This document shows positions 42,801 to 51,478 of a stretch of DNA of 64,000 bases, piece after piece. The DNA is from Micromonospora saelicesensis (lineage in GTDB: Bacteria; Actinomycetota; Actinomycetes; Mycobacteriales; Micromonosporaceae). The notes beneath the pieces were generated by a model, which was given only the letters and a program-made list of their open reading frames with translations, was not told the DNA's origin and made no database searches. The DNA lies in contig NZ_FMCR01000004.1 in assembly GCF_900091575.1 (NCBI RefSeq), positions 496,001-560,000 of the forward strand. The letters run 5' to 3'. The stretch's first letter is position 1, and every line of letters starts with the position of its first letter. Made by a program: the position numbers and the translations under genes.

Positions 42801-43824
42801 CGTGGTCGCCACCGGGCTGCGCTGGCTGGATTTCCGCCCGGCGATCCGGGACCTGTTCGGCTCCCGGCTGGAGCTGCGCCTCGGTGATCCGGCCGACTCG
42901 TTGGTGGCCCGGCGTGCGGCTGCCAACGTGCCGGAGCGCTCCGGCCGAGGGGTGACAGCGGAGGGCCTGCACTTCCTCACCGCGCTGCCCCAGCTCGGTA
43001 CCGCCGGCGGAGACACCGCCGACCTGGTCAAGAGGGCCGCCGACGGGTGGGCGGGTGCTCCGGCGCCCCGGGTGCGGCTGCTCCCGCCGGTGCTGCCGTA
43101 CGCCGATCTGGACCTCACCTCGACGACCGGGCTGCGGCTGCCGATCGGGATCGCGGAGGCGGACCTGCGACCGGTGTTGCTCGACTTCGCCACCGAGCCG
43201 CACTTCGTGGTCTTCGGGGACTCGGAGTGCGGCAAGTCGTCGTTCCTGCGCGCGCTGGCCACGTCGATCATCACCCGGTTCACTCCCGAGCAGGCCCGGG
43301 TGATCCTCGTCGACTACCGGCGCAGTCTGCTCGGTGCCATCGAGACGCCACACCTGATCGGGTACGGCACCGCGGCGGCACACACCGCGGACCTGGTCGA
43401 GTCGGCCGCCGGTTACCTGGAGCGGCGGGCTCCCGGGCCGGAGGTCACCCCGCAGCAGTTGCGGGACCGGTCCTGGTGGTCCGGGCCGGAGCTGTTCGTG
43501 CTGGTGGACGACTACGACCTGGTGGCGGCGGGGCCGGCGAACCCGTTGCGCGCACTGGAGGAGCACCTGCCGCACGCCCGGGACATCGGGCTGCACCTGG
43601 TGCTGGCCCGCCGGTCCGGTGGGGCGAGCCGGGCCCAGTACGAGCCGATCGTGCAGCGCCTGCGGGAGCTGTCCACGGCCGGCCTGGTGATGGCGGGCAG
43701 TCCCGAGGAGGGCGCACTCGTCGGGCCGGTGCGACCCGGACCGCTGCCGCCGGGGCGTGGTCGGCTGGTCACCCGGCGGGAGGGCGTACGCCTCGTTCAG
43801 CTGGCGCAACTGCCGCCGCAATGA
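39841..43824 (+). CDS. eccC: type VII secretion ATPase EccC (three FtsK-like domains)
   Basis: This 1327-residue motor of type VII secretion has an N-terminal two-helix membrane hairpin (about residues 40-80), a linker and three FtsK/SpoIIIE ATPase domains. All three P-loops are intact: GATGSGKS (Lys499), GAPQSGKS (Lys850) and GDSECGKS (Lys1132). Walker B is full in domain 1 (LLLICDEFSELL) but ends in D-G and D-D in domains 2 and 3, as in known EccC, where domain 1 is the main ATPase and the C-terminal one binds the substrate signal. GTG 39841 has AGGAGG (39831-39836). mycP follows at 74 bp. Confidence 0.93.
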   Translation: MSTVVIKRPPRRPAPEIPAGELSVDAPPEIPVVTGGRWQQLLMLLPMLGGTVAMAMMFGRGGGAYSYVVGGMFGLSSLAMLVTSWGSASGTPKKSEMMAARREYLRHLATLRRRVRRTAGQQRAGLYYRHPDPGRLWSTVDSHRVWERRPADPDFAVVRVAVGPQTLATPLVPPVTRPLEELEPMTAGALRRFLDAYSVVPDLPVALSLRSFARVHVRSAGRGLATTPTTGGPPTGDPAAQALVRAVLTQLAVFHAPDELLVAVCAGPERRACWEWVKWLPHAHHPGRTDALGPVRLVTSSAAELESLLTDVLATRSRFSPAGPATDGPHVVVVLDGGDLTGASDLTGDGGIDAVTVLDLDTPPPRLLDRYALLLELHGRRLHSRSSDGRAEVGTADQLDLADAEAVARRLAPLRLAGAARGPDAPLQADLGLPELLGLGDPESFTAEQGWLPRSARDRLRVPIGVGVDGGAIELDLKESAQDGMGPHGLLIGATGSGKSELLRTLVLGLAATHSSEQLNFVLVDFKGGATFTSFDRLPHTAAVITNLADALPLVDRMVDAINGELVRRQELLRRAGNFASVRDYERARAAGSPLAPLPSLLLICDEFSELLSAKPDFIDLFVQIGRLGRSLGVHLLLASQRLEEGRLRGLDTHLSYRIGLRTFSALESRTVLGVADAHELPRSPGHGYLRAGTDPLARFKAAYVSGAVRRRAAPGGVAAEGGARLLTFTTHVVPVPEPAAPVVPVVAEEEGSRTLLDLLVDRLVGQGPPAHQVWLPPLGQPPALDELLGQVEVHPKRGLTVGNPELHGALGVPMAVVDKPLEQRRDLLWLALDGAAGHVAVVGAPQSGKSTALRTLICALALTHTPAEVQVYCLDFGGGGLAALRDLPHVGGVTGRADPTAVRRTVGEMTTLLVDRERRFAELGVESMAAYRQRRAAAGTAGQPGTDPYGDVFLVIDGWTTIRGEYDDLEPLVTDLATRGLSYGLHVVATGLRWLDFRPAIRDLFGSRLELRLGDPADSLVARRAAANVPERSGRGVTAEGLHFLTALPQLGTAGGDTADLVKRAADGWAGAPAPRVRLLPPVLPYADLDLTSTTGLRLPIGIAEADLRPVLLDFATEPHFVVFGDSECGKSSFLRALATSIITRFTPEQARVILVDYRRSLLGAIETPHLIGYGTAAAHTADLVESAAGYLERRAPGPEVTPQQLRDRSWWSGPELFVLVDDYDLVAAGPANPLRALEEHLPHARDIGLHLVLARRSGGASRAQYEPIVQRLRELSTAGLVMAGSPEEGALVGPVRPGPLPPGRGRLVTRREGVRLVQLAQLPPQ

Positions 43825-43898
43825 CCTGACTCGCCGGTTCTTCCCGTGACGGGTGGGGAAACCGGTAATCTCCGATCGTCATGGTTCCGTCGGGATGA

Positions 43899-45239
43899 AT
43901 GGCTGGGGATGTGACTGGGGTGCGGTACAGCGGTCCGTCAGCGGCCCGACGAGCGACCGGCCGGGCGCTGCTCGGCGTGGCCGCGGCGCTTGCCGTCGTG
44001 GCCCCGACCGCGGCAGCCGTGCCGGTCGCCGCGCCCACGAACGGTGGACAGCTCGCCGGCGCGCCGATGGCGTTCGCCCCCGGTGACGCCGTCGCCCGCA
44101 CCGATCAGGTCCGCGACGAGCAGTGGCAGCTCGACGAGTTGCAGGCCGAGACGGCGTGGCGCAGCTCGACCGGCCGGGGCGTGACAGTGGCGGTGGTCGA
44201 CTCCGGAGTGGACGGCAACCACCCCGACCTGGTCGGCCAGGTGCTGCCCGGGAAGGACCTGGTTGGCCCCGGTGGCGCCCCGGGCCCGGATCCGGTGGGT
44301 CATGGCACCACGGTCGCCGGCCTGATCGCTGGACGCAACGACGACAAGCGGGGTGTGGTCGGCCTGGCACCGGACGCCCGGATCCTGCCGGTCCGTGTGC
44401 TGGACGAGGAGAACCGTTACGACGACGCGCTGATCGTTGCCCAGGGGGTCCGCTGGGCGGTCGACAACGGCGCCCGCGTGATCAACCTGTCGCTGGGCGG
44501 CAGCGGCGACAGCCCGGCCCTGGCCGCCGCCCTGGACTACGCGTTCGTGCGGGACGTGGTCGTGGTCGCCTGCACCGGCAACCTGGCCACCTCCACCAGC
44601 ACCAAGGTCTGGTACCCGGCTCGTGAGCCGGGTGTGATCGCGGTGTCCGGTCTGGAACGCAGCAGCGACAACATGTGGTCCGGCTCGATCACCGGCCGGG
44701 CGACGGTGCTCACCGCTCCCGCCAGCGGGCTGGTCGGCGCCAAGCCGCCCGGCGGGTACTGGCGGGTGCAGGGCACCAGCTTCGCCGCGCCGCTGGTGGC
44801 GGCGACCGCCGCGCTGGTCCGGTCCCGCTATCCGCAGATGCCCGCGGGTGAGGTGGTCAACCGGTTGTTGGCCACCGCCCGGGACGTGGGCCCGACCGGT
44901 CGGGACGACCGCTTCGGGTACGGGGTGGTCGACCCGGTGGCCGCGTTGACCGCTCAGGTGCCGCCGGTGACCGCCAACCCGCTGGACGACCAGACGTCGC
45001 CGGGCGTGACCGGTTTCGGCCCGGCGCCCGGCTCGGCCGACGACGGTCCGGTGGCCGGTGCCGGTAGCGATCCACTCGGTCTCGCCGCATCCGGTCAGCA
45101 GAGCCGCTGGACGGCTCGGGCGGCGGGCGGTCAGGACACTTCCGCGCCGGAGCAGCTGTGGACCACTGTCGTGCTCCTCGTCGCTCTGGTCGGCGGTGCG
45201 GCCCTGATGGTGCGCCGGCTGCGTCAGCGGACCCGTTGA
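43899..45239 (+). CDS. mycP: mycosin, type VII secretion-associated subtilisin-like protease
   Basis: This 446-residue protein has a signal-anchor (residues ~20-45), an S8 protease domain with the catalytic triad Asp101 (AVVDSGVD), His135 (VGHGTTVAG) and Ser294 (GTSFAAP), a Pro/Gly-rich linker and a single C-terminal membrane helix ending in a basic tail (MVRRLRQRTR). This is the standard layout of MycP, which stabilises the ESX membrane complex on the outer face. Start ATG 43899 is chosen; in-frame GTG codons at 43911 and 43920 are alternatives. Confidence 0.9.
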   Translation: MAGDVTGVRYSGPSAARRATGRALLGVAAALAVVAPTAAAVPVAAPTNGGQLAGAPMAFAPGDAVARTDQVRDEQWQLDELQAETAWRSSTGRGVTVAVVDSGVDGNHPDLVGQVLPGKDLVGPGGAPGPDPVGHGTTVAGLIAGRNDDKRGVVGLAPDARILPVRVLDEENRYDDALIVAQGVRWAVDNGARVINLSLGGSGDSPALAAALDYAFVRDVVVVACTGNLATSTSTKVWYPAREPGVIAVSGLERSSDNMWSGSITGRATVLTAPASGLVGAKPPGGYWRVQGTSFAAPLVAATAALVRSRYPQMPAGEVVNRLLATARDVGPTGRDDRFGYGVVDPVAALTAQVPPVTANPLDDQTSPGVTGFGPAPGSADDGPVAGAGSDPLGLAASGQQSRWTARAAGGQDTSAPEQLWTTVVLLVALVGGAALMVRRLRQRTR

Positions 45240-45291
45240 TCGCGACCGACCGGCAGGCCTGACCGGCTGCCCGGCCGGGTAGAACGGACCC

Positions 45292-46083
45292 ATGAGTACG
45301 CGCCAGCCGCCCACCCTCGCCCCCACCGGCCAGCCGTCCTGGCGGCACCGCCGATTCGACCCGGACCATGCGCTGGGTCTGCGGCTCACTCTCGCCGCGA
45401 CGGCGGCGTTCCTCGTGCTGGTGCCGTTCGCGCTGCTCACACTGCTGGTGCTCGGCGCCTGGGCACCGCTGCACCGGCTGGACACGGCGGTCACCGACGC
45501 GCTGCACGGCTACGCCCATGATCACCCGGCCTGGGTCGTGCTGATGCGGGTCTGGACCGAGGTGTTCGCACCGATGCCACTGCGCGCCGTCGCCCTGCTC
45601 CTGGTGGTCTGGCTGCTGCGCCGGGGAGCCCGCCGGCTGGCCCTCTGGGCGGCCACCACCATGGTCGTCGGCGGGTTGATCGGTCCGCTGCTCAAGTTGC
45701 TGGTCGGCCGGGACCGGCCGGAGTTGCTGGACCCGGTGGCCCGGGCCGCCGGCTACTCGTTCCCCTCCGGGCACGCGCTGAACGCCACCCTGGCCGCCGG
45801 GGTGCTGCTGCTGGTGCTCCTGCCGTACGCCGGACGGGGGGCGGCGCGGGCCGTGCTCTGGGTGGCGGCGGTCCTGCTCACAGTGGTGACCGGGCTGAGC
45901 AGGGTGACGTTGGGCGTGCACTTCACCAGCGACGTGGTGGGTGGATGGCTGCTTGGTGTGGCAGTGGTCGCGGCTACCACCGCCGCGTTCACCAGTTGGC
46001 GGGCACACACCGGTCTTCGGCCGGTCCGGCCGACCCGCGACGGCGTCGCTCCCGAGGTCGAGCGGCAGCCGGGAGCGGCCTGA
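45292..46083 (+). CDS. PAP2-family lipid phosphatase
   Basis: This 263-residue membrane protein has about six helices. The three phosphatase motifs are present: KLLVGRDRPE, YSFPSGHALN and SRVTLGVHFTSDVVGG. Such enzymes dephosphorylate phosphatidic acid, phosphatidylglycerol phosphate or undecaprenyl pyrophosphate on the outer face of the membrane. It lies 37 bp before a second PAP2 gene in the same direction, so the pair is probably one transcript. The substrate cannot be told from sequence. Confidence 0.88.
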   Translation: MSTRQPPTLAPTGQPSWRHRRFDPDHALGLRLTLAATAAFLVLVPFALLTLLVLGAWAPLHRLDTAVTDALHGYAHDHPAWVVLMRVWTEVFAPMPLRAVALLLVVWLLRRGARRLALWAATTMVVGGLIGPLLKLLVGRDRPELLDPVARAAGYSFPSGHALNATLAAGVLLLVLLPYAGRGAARAVLWVAAVLLTVVTGLSRVTLGVHFTSDVVGGWLLGVAVVAATTAAFTSWRAHTGLRPVRPTRDGVAPEVERQPGAA

Positions 46084-46120
46084 GGAGTGACGACGAGGTC
46101 GGCCGGGTACTGGCCGACCC

Positions 46121-46828
46121 ATGTCCGAGACCGTGGTCCAGATCGTCCGGCGGGTGCTGCTGCCGGTGTCCCTCCTACTTGGGCTCATGGTGCTGCTCGG
46201 GGTGCTGGTCACCCGGGTGTTCGCCAGGACCTGGCCGTTCACCGTGGAGGACGCGGTGAACCGGGAGTTGGCCGCCGACCGCACCGGCGACTGGAACAAC
46301 GTCTCGCTGGTGTTCAGCACGCTGGCCAGCACCCAGATGATCGTCGTGGTCACCGTGCTGGTGGCGTTGGCGCTGCGGCTCTGGCTGAAGCGCTGGCGCG
46401 AGCCGCTGTTCCTGTGCGCTGCGGTGACCGCCCAGGCGCTGGTGTTCCTGCTGACCACGCTGGCGATCGACCGTCAGCGGCCGGCGGTGGAACACATGGA
46501 CGTCTCGCCACCCACGTCGAGCTTTCCGTCCGGGCACACCTCGGCGGCGGTGGCGCTCTACGTCGGCATCGCCGTGCTGCTGGCGCTGCGGGCACCGAGC
46601 ACCGGCGCGAAGGTCGCCTGGTGGACGCTGCTGCTGATGGTGCCGCTGGGCGTGGCGATGACCCGGATGTACCGGGGAATGCACCACCCGAGCGACGTGG
46701 TGGCGTCCTTCCTCAACGGCGGCACGTGCGTCGCGATCATGGCCCGTGCCGTGCTGGACCGGGGGCTGCGGTGGGGGCGGGCGAAGCTACCGACCGTCGG
46801 GCGCCGCGCCCTGCCGGCTCAGAGCTGA
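46121..46828 (+). CDS. PAP2-family lipid phosphatase (second copy)
   Basis: This 235-residue protein has an N-terminal helix (residues ~5-32) and five further helices. The motifs are IDRQRPA (with isoleucine/aspartate before the RP), SSFPSGHTSAA and TRMYRGMHHPSDV. It is clearly divergent from the upstream PAP2 protein, so they are paralogues rather than a recent duplication and probably act on different lipid phosphates. It ends 19 bp from the convergent marP-like gene. Confidence 0.87.
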   Translation: MSETVVQIVRRVLLPVSLLLGLMVLLGVLVTRVFARTWPFTVEDAVNRELAADRTGDWNNVSLVFSTLASTQMIVVVTVLVALALRLWLKRWREPLFLCAAVTAQALVFLLTTLAIDRQRPAVEHMDVSPPTSSFPSGHTSAAVALYVGIAVLLALRAPSTGAKVAWWTLLLMVPLGVAMTRMYRGMHHPSDVVASFLNGGTCVAIMARAVLDRGLRWGRAKLPTVGRRALPAQS

Positions 46829-46847
46829 GCTGGCCCCCCGGCCACGC

Positions 46848-48026
46848 TCAGGTGCACTCGCCGGTGGCGACCTGCCGGTTGCGTTCCGCACCGGCCAACG
46901 CCACCGGGCGGGCCTCGGCCGCCGTCACGGCGAAGCCGGTGTTCGGGTCGTCGGACGCCGCCGCGAAGATCACGCCGAGCACCAGGCCGTTGGCGGAGAG
47001 CAGCGGACCGCCCGAGTTGCCGCTGCGCACCAGCGCCCGGATGGTATAGATCTCCCGGGTCACCTCGCTGGACGAGTAGATGTCCGGGCCCTTGATCCGG
47101 TCGACGTCCCGGACCCGCGCCGACTGCGCGTTGTACGGGCCGTCGAGCGGGAAGCCGAGCACGATGGCGTCGGAGCCGCTGCCCGCGTTGCCGGCAGCGA
47201 ACCGCAGGGACGGCCCGGGCAGCCCGGGCACGAGCAGCACCGCCAGATCCCGGTTCGGGTCGTAGACCACCACCTTGCCGTCGTACCGCTCGCCGCCCAG
47301 CTCCACGGCGACCGAGCGGGTGCCGGCCACGACGTGCGCGTTGGTCATCACCCGGTCGTCCGCGTACACGAAGCCGGAACCCTCGATCCGGCGTGAGCAG
47401 CTGGGCGCGGAGCCGAGCACCTTGACGACCGACTGCTGACCGCTGACCACCACCTGCGAACCGGCCAGTGCCGGGTCCGGCGGGTCGACCTGCCGGGCCC
47501 GGGTGGGCGCGAGGTCACCGAAGACGTCCGGGAAGCCGTCGGTGTCGACGGTGTCCTCCAGCGCCGTGGACAGCTGCTGGGCCTGCTCCGGCAGGACCTG
47601 GTTGACCACCGTGATCAACGCGCTGTTGCGGACCGAGGCGGCGAGCCAGGGCACCGAGGACGAGCCGAGCGGCACCGCGACCAGCCAGGCGAGCAGGAGC
47701 ACCGCGAACAGCGAGACGAGCGCCCCACCGACGTCGTCGGCCCGTTTACCCACGTCGCTGGTGATCGTCTTGCGCAGGTGCGAGCCGAGCCAACCGGCGA
47801 GGGCCTGCCCGACCACCGCCAGCCCGAAGATGGCCACCAGCGAGATCAGCACACGAGTGCCGGCGTCCACGAACTGTCTGGCGAACAGCGGCCCGAGCTG
47901 GAGACCCAGCAGCAGACCCAGGAAGAAGCCGGACAACGACGTGACGCCGATGACGAAACCCTGGCGGTATCCGCTGATCGCGAACACGAGCATGAGCAGC
48001 AGCAGGACGAGATCCACGACGGACAC
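46848..48026 (-). CDS. membrane serine protease of the MarP type (CvpA + trypsin-like)
   Basis: This 392-residue protein has four N-terminal membrane helices of the CvpA/colicin V type (residues ~3-125) followed by an extracytoplasmic trypsin-like domain with His231 (TNAHVV), Asp260 (NRDLAVL) and Ser338 (RSGNSGGPLL). M. tuberculosis MarP (Rv3671c) has this structure and protects against acid and oxidative stress. Downstream in transcription order of the nudix-tlpA-nth run, it is in the same relative position as in mycobacteria. The start is GTG 48026 without a clear ribosome site. Confidence 0.92.
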   Translation of the reverse strand: MSVVDLVLLLLMLVFAISGYRQGFVIGVTSLSGFFLGLLLGLQLGPLFARQFVDAGTRVLISLVAIFGLAVVGQALAGWLGSHLRKTITSDVGKRADDVGGALVSLFAVLLLAWLVAVPLGSSSVPWLAASVRNSALITVVNQVLPEQAQQLSTALEDTVDTDGFPDVFGDLAPTRARQVDPPDPALAGSQVVVSGQQSVVKVLGSAPSCSRRIEGSGFVYADDRVMTNAHVVAGTRSVAVELGGERYDGKVVVYDPNRDLAVLLVPGLPGPSLRFAAGNAGSGSDAIVLGFPLDGPYNAQSARVRDVDRIKGPDIYSSSEVTREIYTIRALVRSGNSGGPLLSANGLVLGVIFAAASDDPNTGFAVTAAEARPVALAGAERNRQVATGECT

Positions 48027-48089
48027 GGGTCAAGCGTACGGGCAGTGTGCCCACCGGATGACCATCGCTTGCGGATGGTGACCGTGCGG

Positions 48090-48782
48090 TCAGCGCAGGG
48101 CGTTCTCGTCAGCGTCGTCGGTGCCGGCGGACGGGGCCGGTGTCGCCCCGGTCGGCGGAAGCTCCACCACCCGCCCTCGCGACCACGGACGGGCCCAGCC
48201 GCCCATCTCGAGCAGGGTGGCGAGCACCCCGGCGGTGAAGCCCCAGACGAGCATCCCGCGCGCCGAGAACGCCGGCCCGATCCAGCCGCTCGGGTGCCGG
48301 ACCCGCAGTCGGTTGGCCGGATCGACCAGCTCGCTGACCGGCAGGCGGGCGACGTGTGCCACCTCGGCCGGCTCCCGTGGGTGCACCGGGTGCGGGTCGT
48401 GCCACCAGGCCAGCACCGGCGTGACCACGAAGTCGCTGACCGGGATCCACAGTTTCGGCAGCTCGGCCAGCACTGTCACGCTGGCCGGGTCGAGGCCCAC
48501 TTCCTCGTTCGCCTCGCGCAGGGCTGTGGCGCGGACGTCGGCGTCCTCCGGATCGGCCGCACCCCCGGGAAAGGCGGGCTGGCCGGCGTGGTTGCGCAGG
48601 GTGGCGGCGCGTTGCAGGACCAGCACGTCGGGACCCGCGCCGGGCTGCTCGCCGAGCAGCACCAGCACGGCGCTCTCCCGACCGCCCTCGGCCGGCGTGG
48701 TCAGCCGGGTGAAGTCCTCGGCGCGGGCGGTGCCCAGCCGGGTCAGCAACGGCTCGATCCACTCGGGGGGCCGACGGGTCAC
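48090..48782 (-). CDS. NUDIX hydrolase, CoA pyrophosphatase-like
   Basis: This 230-residue protein has Nudix box GGAADPEDADVRATALREA followed by NEEVGL. The preceding LRNHAGQPAFPGG and the surrounding sequence fit the NUDT7/CoA pyrophosphatase subgroup, which splits coenzyme A into phosphopantetheine and ADP. A disordered tail of about 25 residues follows. GTG 48782 overlaps the stop of the thioredoxin-like gene (GTGA). The corresponding mycobacterial gene is Rv3672c (from memory). Confidence 0.88.
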   Translation of the reverse strand: MTRRPPEWIEPLLTRLGTARAEDFTRLTTPAEGGRESAVLVLLGEQPGAGPDVLVLQRAATLRNHAGQPAFPGGAADPEDADVRATALREANEEVGLDPASVTVLAELPKLWIPVSDFVVTPVLAWWHDPHPVHPREPAEVAHVARLPVSELVDPANRLRVRHPSGWIGPAFSARGMLVWGFTAGVLATLLEMGGWARPWSRGRVVELPPTGATPAPSAGTDDADENALR

Positions 48783-49462
48783 GCCGGTACCGCCAGGCCG
48801 AGGTGCTGGCGGACCAGCTTGGCGAGCTTGGTGTCGTCGAGAGCGCCGCTGGCGTCGATGTGCCGGACCTGACCGTCGGCGTCGACGAAGAGGGTCAGCG
48901 GAATGGCGTTGCGCTTCAGCTCGCGCTGCAGCGCCTCGCCCTGGTCCACCAGGATCGGGAACCGGACGCCGAAGTCCTCACCGATGGACTGGGCGCCGCC
49001 CCGGCTGTCCCGACTGTTGACCCCGACCACCTGGAGCTGGCCGGCGGCCCGCTCGCTGAGGCGTTGGAAGGCGGGAAGCTCCTTGCGGCACGGCGGGCAC
49101 CAGGAAGCCCACACGTTGATCACCGCCGGCCCGGCCACCTCCCGCAGCACGACGGGGGCACCGCCGGTGAAGCAGGAGAGCGTCAGCTCCGGCAGCACCG
49201 ACCCGCCAGCGGCGCGGGCCGTCGTGCCATTGGGGGCCGTCGTGCCGGGCGAGGCGGGGGTAGCCGTTGTGGGGGTCGCCGGGCCGGAGCCGGGCGACGT
49301 GGCCGTGGGCGCCGTGCTCAGCGTGGTGCAGTCCCGGAACGGGGATGGTCGCTCGGCGGCGGCCGGACGGGGGGCTGGCTCGTCGTCGGCCGTACCGCTG
49401 GTGCAACCGGTGACCGCCAGCAGCAGCGGCAGGACGGCGAGGGCGAGGCGTCGGCGGTTCAC
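48779..49462 (-). CDS. TlpA/ResA-like thioredoxin lipoprotein
   Basis: This 227-residue protein has a lipoprotein signal ending LLAVTGC (Cys20), a Thr/Pro/Ala-rich linker to about residue 85, and a thioredoxin fold with active site WASWCPPCRKEL. TlpA-type proteins act as extracytoplasmic disulfide reductases, for example in cytochrome c maturation. GTG 49462 overlaps the nth stop (GTGA), and its own stop overlaps the nudix start, so three proteins are translationally linked. Confidence 0.9.
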   Translation of the reverse strand: MNRRRLALAVLPLLLAVTGCTSGTADDEPAPRPAAAERPSPFRDCTTLSTAPTATSPGSGPATPTTATPASPGTTAPNGTTARAAGGSVLPELTLSCFTGGAPVVLREVAGPAVINVWASWCPPCRKELPAFQRLSERAAGQLQVVGVNSRDSRGGAQSIGEDFGVRFPILVDQGEALQRELKRNAIPLTLFVDADGQVRHIDASGALDDTKLAKLVRQHLGLAVPA

Positions 49463-50247
49463 GGCACCTCCGCCGTGATCGCCTGCGCCGGCACCAACTC
49501 CGGGTCGACCCCGGCAGCTACCGCGAGGTCGCGCGCCCGAGGGCCCTTGAGCAGCTTGGCGGCGGCCGCCGGCTCGGTCGGGCCGGTGCCGTACGAAGGG
49601 CAGAGCTTCGCGAGCGTGCAGGCGCCGCAGGCCGGCTTGCGCGCGTGGCAGACCCGTCGCCCATGGAAGATGATCCGGTGCGAGAGCATGGTCCAGTCGC
49701 GCTTGTCGTACAGCGCGCCGATCGCGTGCTCGATCTTGACCGGGTCGGTCTCGGTGGTCAGCCGCCACCGGTGGACCAGTCGCTGGAAGTGCGTGTCGAC
49801 GGTGATGCCCGGGACGTCGAAGGCGTTGCCCAGGATCACGTTGGCGGTCTTGCGGCCGATGCCGGGGAGCGTCACCAGGTCGACGAGCCGGCCCGGGACC
49901 GTGCCGTCGTACCGGTCGAGGAGGGCCTGACCGAGCTTGAGCAGTGAGTCGGTCTTGTTGCGGTAGAAGCCGGTGGGCCGGATCAGCTCCTCCATCTCGC
50001 CCCGGTCGGCGCCGGCGTACGCGGCAGCGCTCGGGTAGCGGGCGAAGAGCTTCGGGGTGACCTCGTTGACCTTCTTGTCCGTGCACTGCGCGGACAGGAT
50101 CGTGGCGACGGCCAACTCCAGAGCGTTGGAGTGGTCCAGCTCACAATGCGCGTCGGGATGCGTCTCGGCCAGCACCCGGCCGATCTTGCGGGCACGGCGT
50201 TTGCGCCCGAGATCGGTCTCGCTGGCACCGGGAGGGCTACTGGTCAC
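49459..50247 (-). CDS. nth: endonuclease III
   Basis: Nth removes oxidised pyrimidines and nicks abasic sites in base excision repair. The protein has 262 residues from GTG 50247, with helix-hairpin-helix LPGIGRKTANVIL (catalytic Lys), catalytic Asp in VDTHFQRLVHR and the iron-sulfur cluster CHARKPACGACTLAKLC (C-x6-C-x2-C-x5-C). It is the first gene of the nth-tlpA-nudix-marP run. The C-terminal 45 residues after the cluster are extra relative to E. coli Nth. Confidence 0.95.
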   Translation of the reverse strand: MTSSPPGASETDLGRKRRARKIGRVLAETHPDAHCELDHSNALELAVATILSAQCTDKKVNEVTPKLFARYPSAAAYAGADRGEMEELIRPTGFYRNKTDSLLKLGQALLDRYDGTVPGRLVDLVTLPGIGRKTANVILGNAFDVPGITVDTHFQRLVHRWRLTTETDPVKIEHAIGALYDKRDWTMLSHRIIFHGRRVCHARKPACGACTLAKLCPSYGTGPTEPAAAAKLLKGPRARDLAVAAGVDPELVPAQAITAEVP

Positions 50248-50288
50248 GACGGTCAGCCTACGTCGCACCCCGGACGCTCCTCGTCGGG

Positions 50289-51467
50289 TCAGCCGCCGGT
50301 CGGCGCCGAGATCTTCCCCTGCCCGTCGAGGCGAGCGCCGCCCTTGGGGAAGTCGGCACGACTCAACTCGGTGACCAGGCCCAGGCCCCGGTCGTCCGGG
50401 TCCATGGTCGGCTTGCCGGCGGAGTTCATGTACGTGGAGGTGAACGAGCCGCCGGCCCAACTGCCGTCCGGCTTGAGCGACACCTTCAGCACCCCGCCCC
50501 AGCCGAGGCGGCCGTCGTTGCTCAGCGAGTTGCCGCCGCCGGCGAAGTTGCCCAGGCTGTACGCGATCAGGCGCCCCTGGTAGAACTCCATCCCGCGCAG
50601 CACGTGCGGGCCGTGCCCGACGATCAGGTCGGCGCCAGCGTCGATCATGGCGTGCGAGAACTTCACCGGGTCGCCCCGGTTTTCGCCCAGGAACATCTCG
50701 GTGCCCGGCTTCACCCGGGTCTTGTCGACGCCCTCGCCACCCATGTGCACCTGCACCACGACCAGGTCAGCCATCGTGGCGGCCTTGGCGACCACCGCCT
50801 TCGCCTTGCCGATGTCGACGAGACTGTTGGACCAGACGTACGACGAGAAGCCGGCGACGGCGACCTTGACGCCCTTGACGTCGACCACGGTGATCTCGTT
50901 CGGTGCGCCGGTGTGCTCCAGGTCGTACTTCTTCAGCGCCTTCTGGGTGTTCTCGTAGCCCTTGGGCCCGTAGTCGTAGCCATGGTTGTTGGCCTGGTTG
51001 AGCACGTCGAAGCCGGCGTCACGCAGGTGCGCGGCGTACTCCGGCGGGGCGCGGAACTGGAAGCAGCGGGTGGAGTTCGCCCCGCACTTGCCGGTGCCGG
51101 TGTCGACAGTCAGCGGCTCCTCCAGGTTGCCCATCACCAGGTCGGCCTTGAGTGCCTCAGTGACCGAGTTGAAGAAGCCCTTGCCGCCGGCGGCGGGCAG
51201 CCGACTGGGCGCGTTGCCCATGATGATGTCGCCGGTGGCGGAGAGCGAGATCGCGCCACCCTGACCGGATGATGCGGGCCCGGTGGCCTTCGGGCTGGTC
51301 GTGGAGACCGGCGCGCCGGTGCCACCACCTCCCGCGCCAGGCTGCCAGACGGGTGCCTCACCACCGGGGTCGGCGCAGCCGGCCACGAGGAGGGCGGCCA
51401 GCAGCGCGGCGAGGCCGAGGGCGACGCGGCGACGCGGGCGGGACGCGAGGGGGGCGGGAGCGTACAT
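50289..51467 (-). CDS. CapA-family lipoprotein
   Basis: This 392-residue lipoprotein has signal ending LLVAGC (Cys31), a Gly/Thr/Pro linker and a CapA/PGA-synthesis-type metallophosphoesterase-like domain: ATGDIIMGN, VMGNLEEPLT, LNQANNHGYDYG, VVQVHMGGE and GADLIVGHGPHVLRG. CapA proteins are best known from poly-gamma-glutamate capsule export in Bacillus; no other capsule gene is near, so the role here is undefined. It starts 11 bp after the end of the cbiZ-like gene and may share its transcript. Confidence 0.88.
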   Translation of the reverse strand: MYAPAPLASRPRRRVALGLAALLAALLVAGCADPGGEAPVWQPGAGGGGTGAPVSTTSPKATGPASSGQGGAISLSATGDIIMGNAPSRLPAAGGKGFFNSVTEALKADLVMGNLEEPLTVDTGTGKCGANSTRCFQFRAPPEYAAHLRDAGFDVLNQANNHGYDYGPKGYENTQKALKKYDLEHTGAPNEITVVDVKGVKVAVAGFSSYVWSNSLVDIGKAKAVVAKAATMADLVVVQVHMGGEGVDKTRVKPGTEMFLGENRGDPVKFSHAMIDAGADLIVGHGPHVLRGMEFYQGRLIAYSLGNFAGGGNSLSNDGRLGWGGVLKVSLKPDGSWAGGSFTSTYMNSAGKPTMDPDDRGLGLVTELSRADFPKGGARLDGQGKISAPTGG

Positions 51468-51478
51468 CGCCCGCGACC

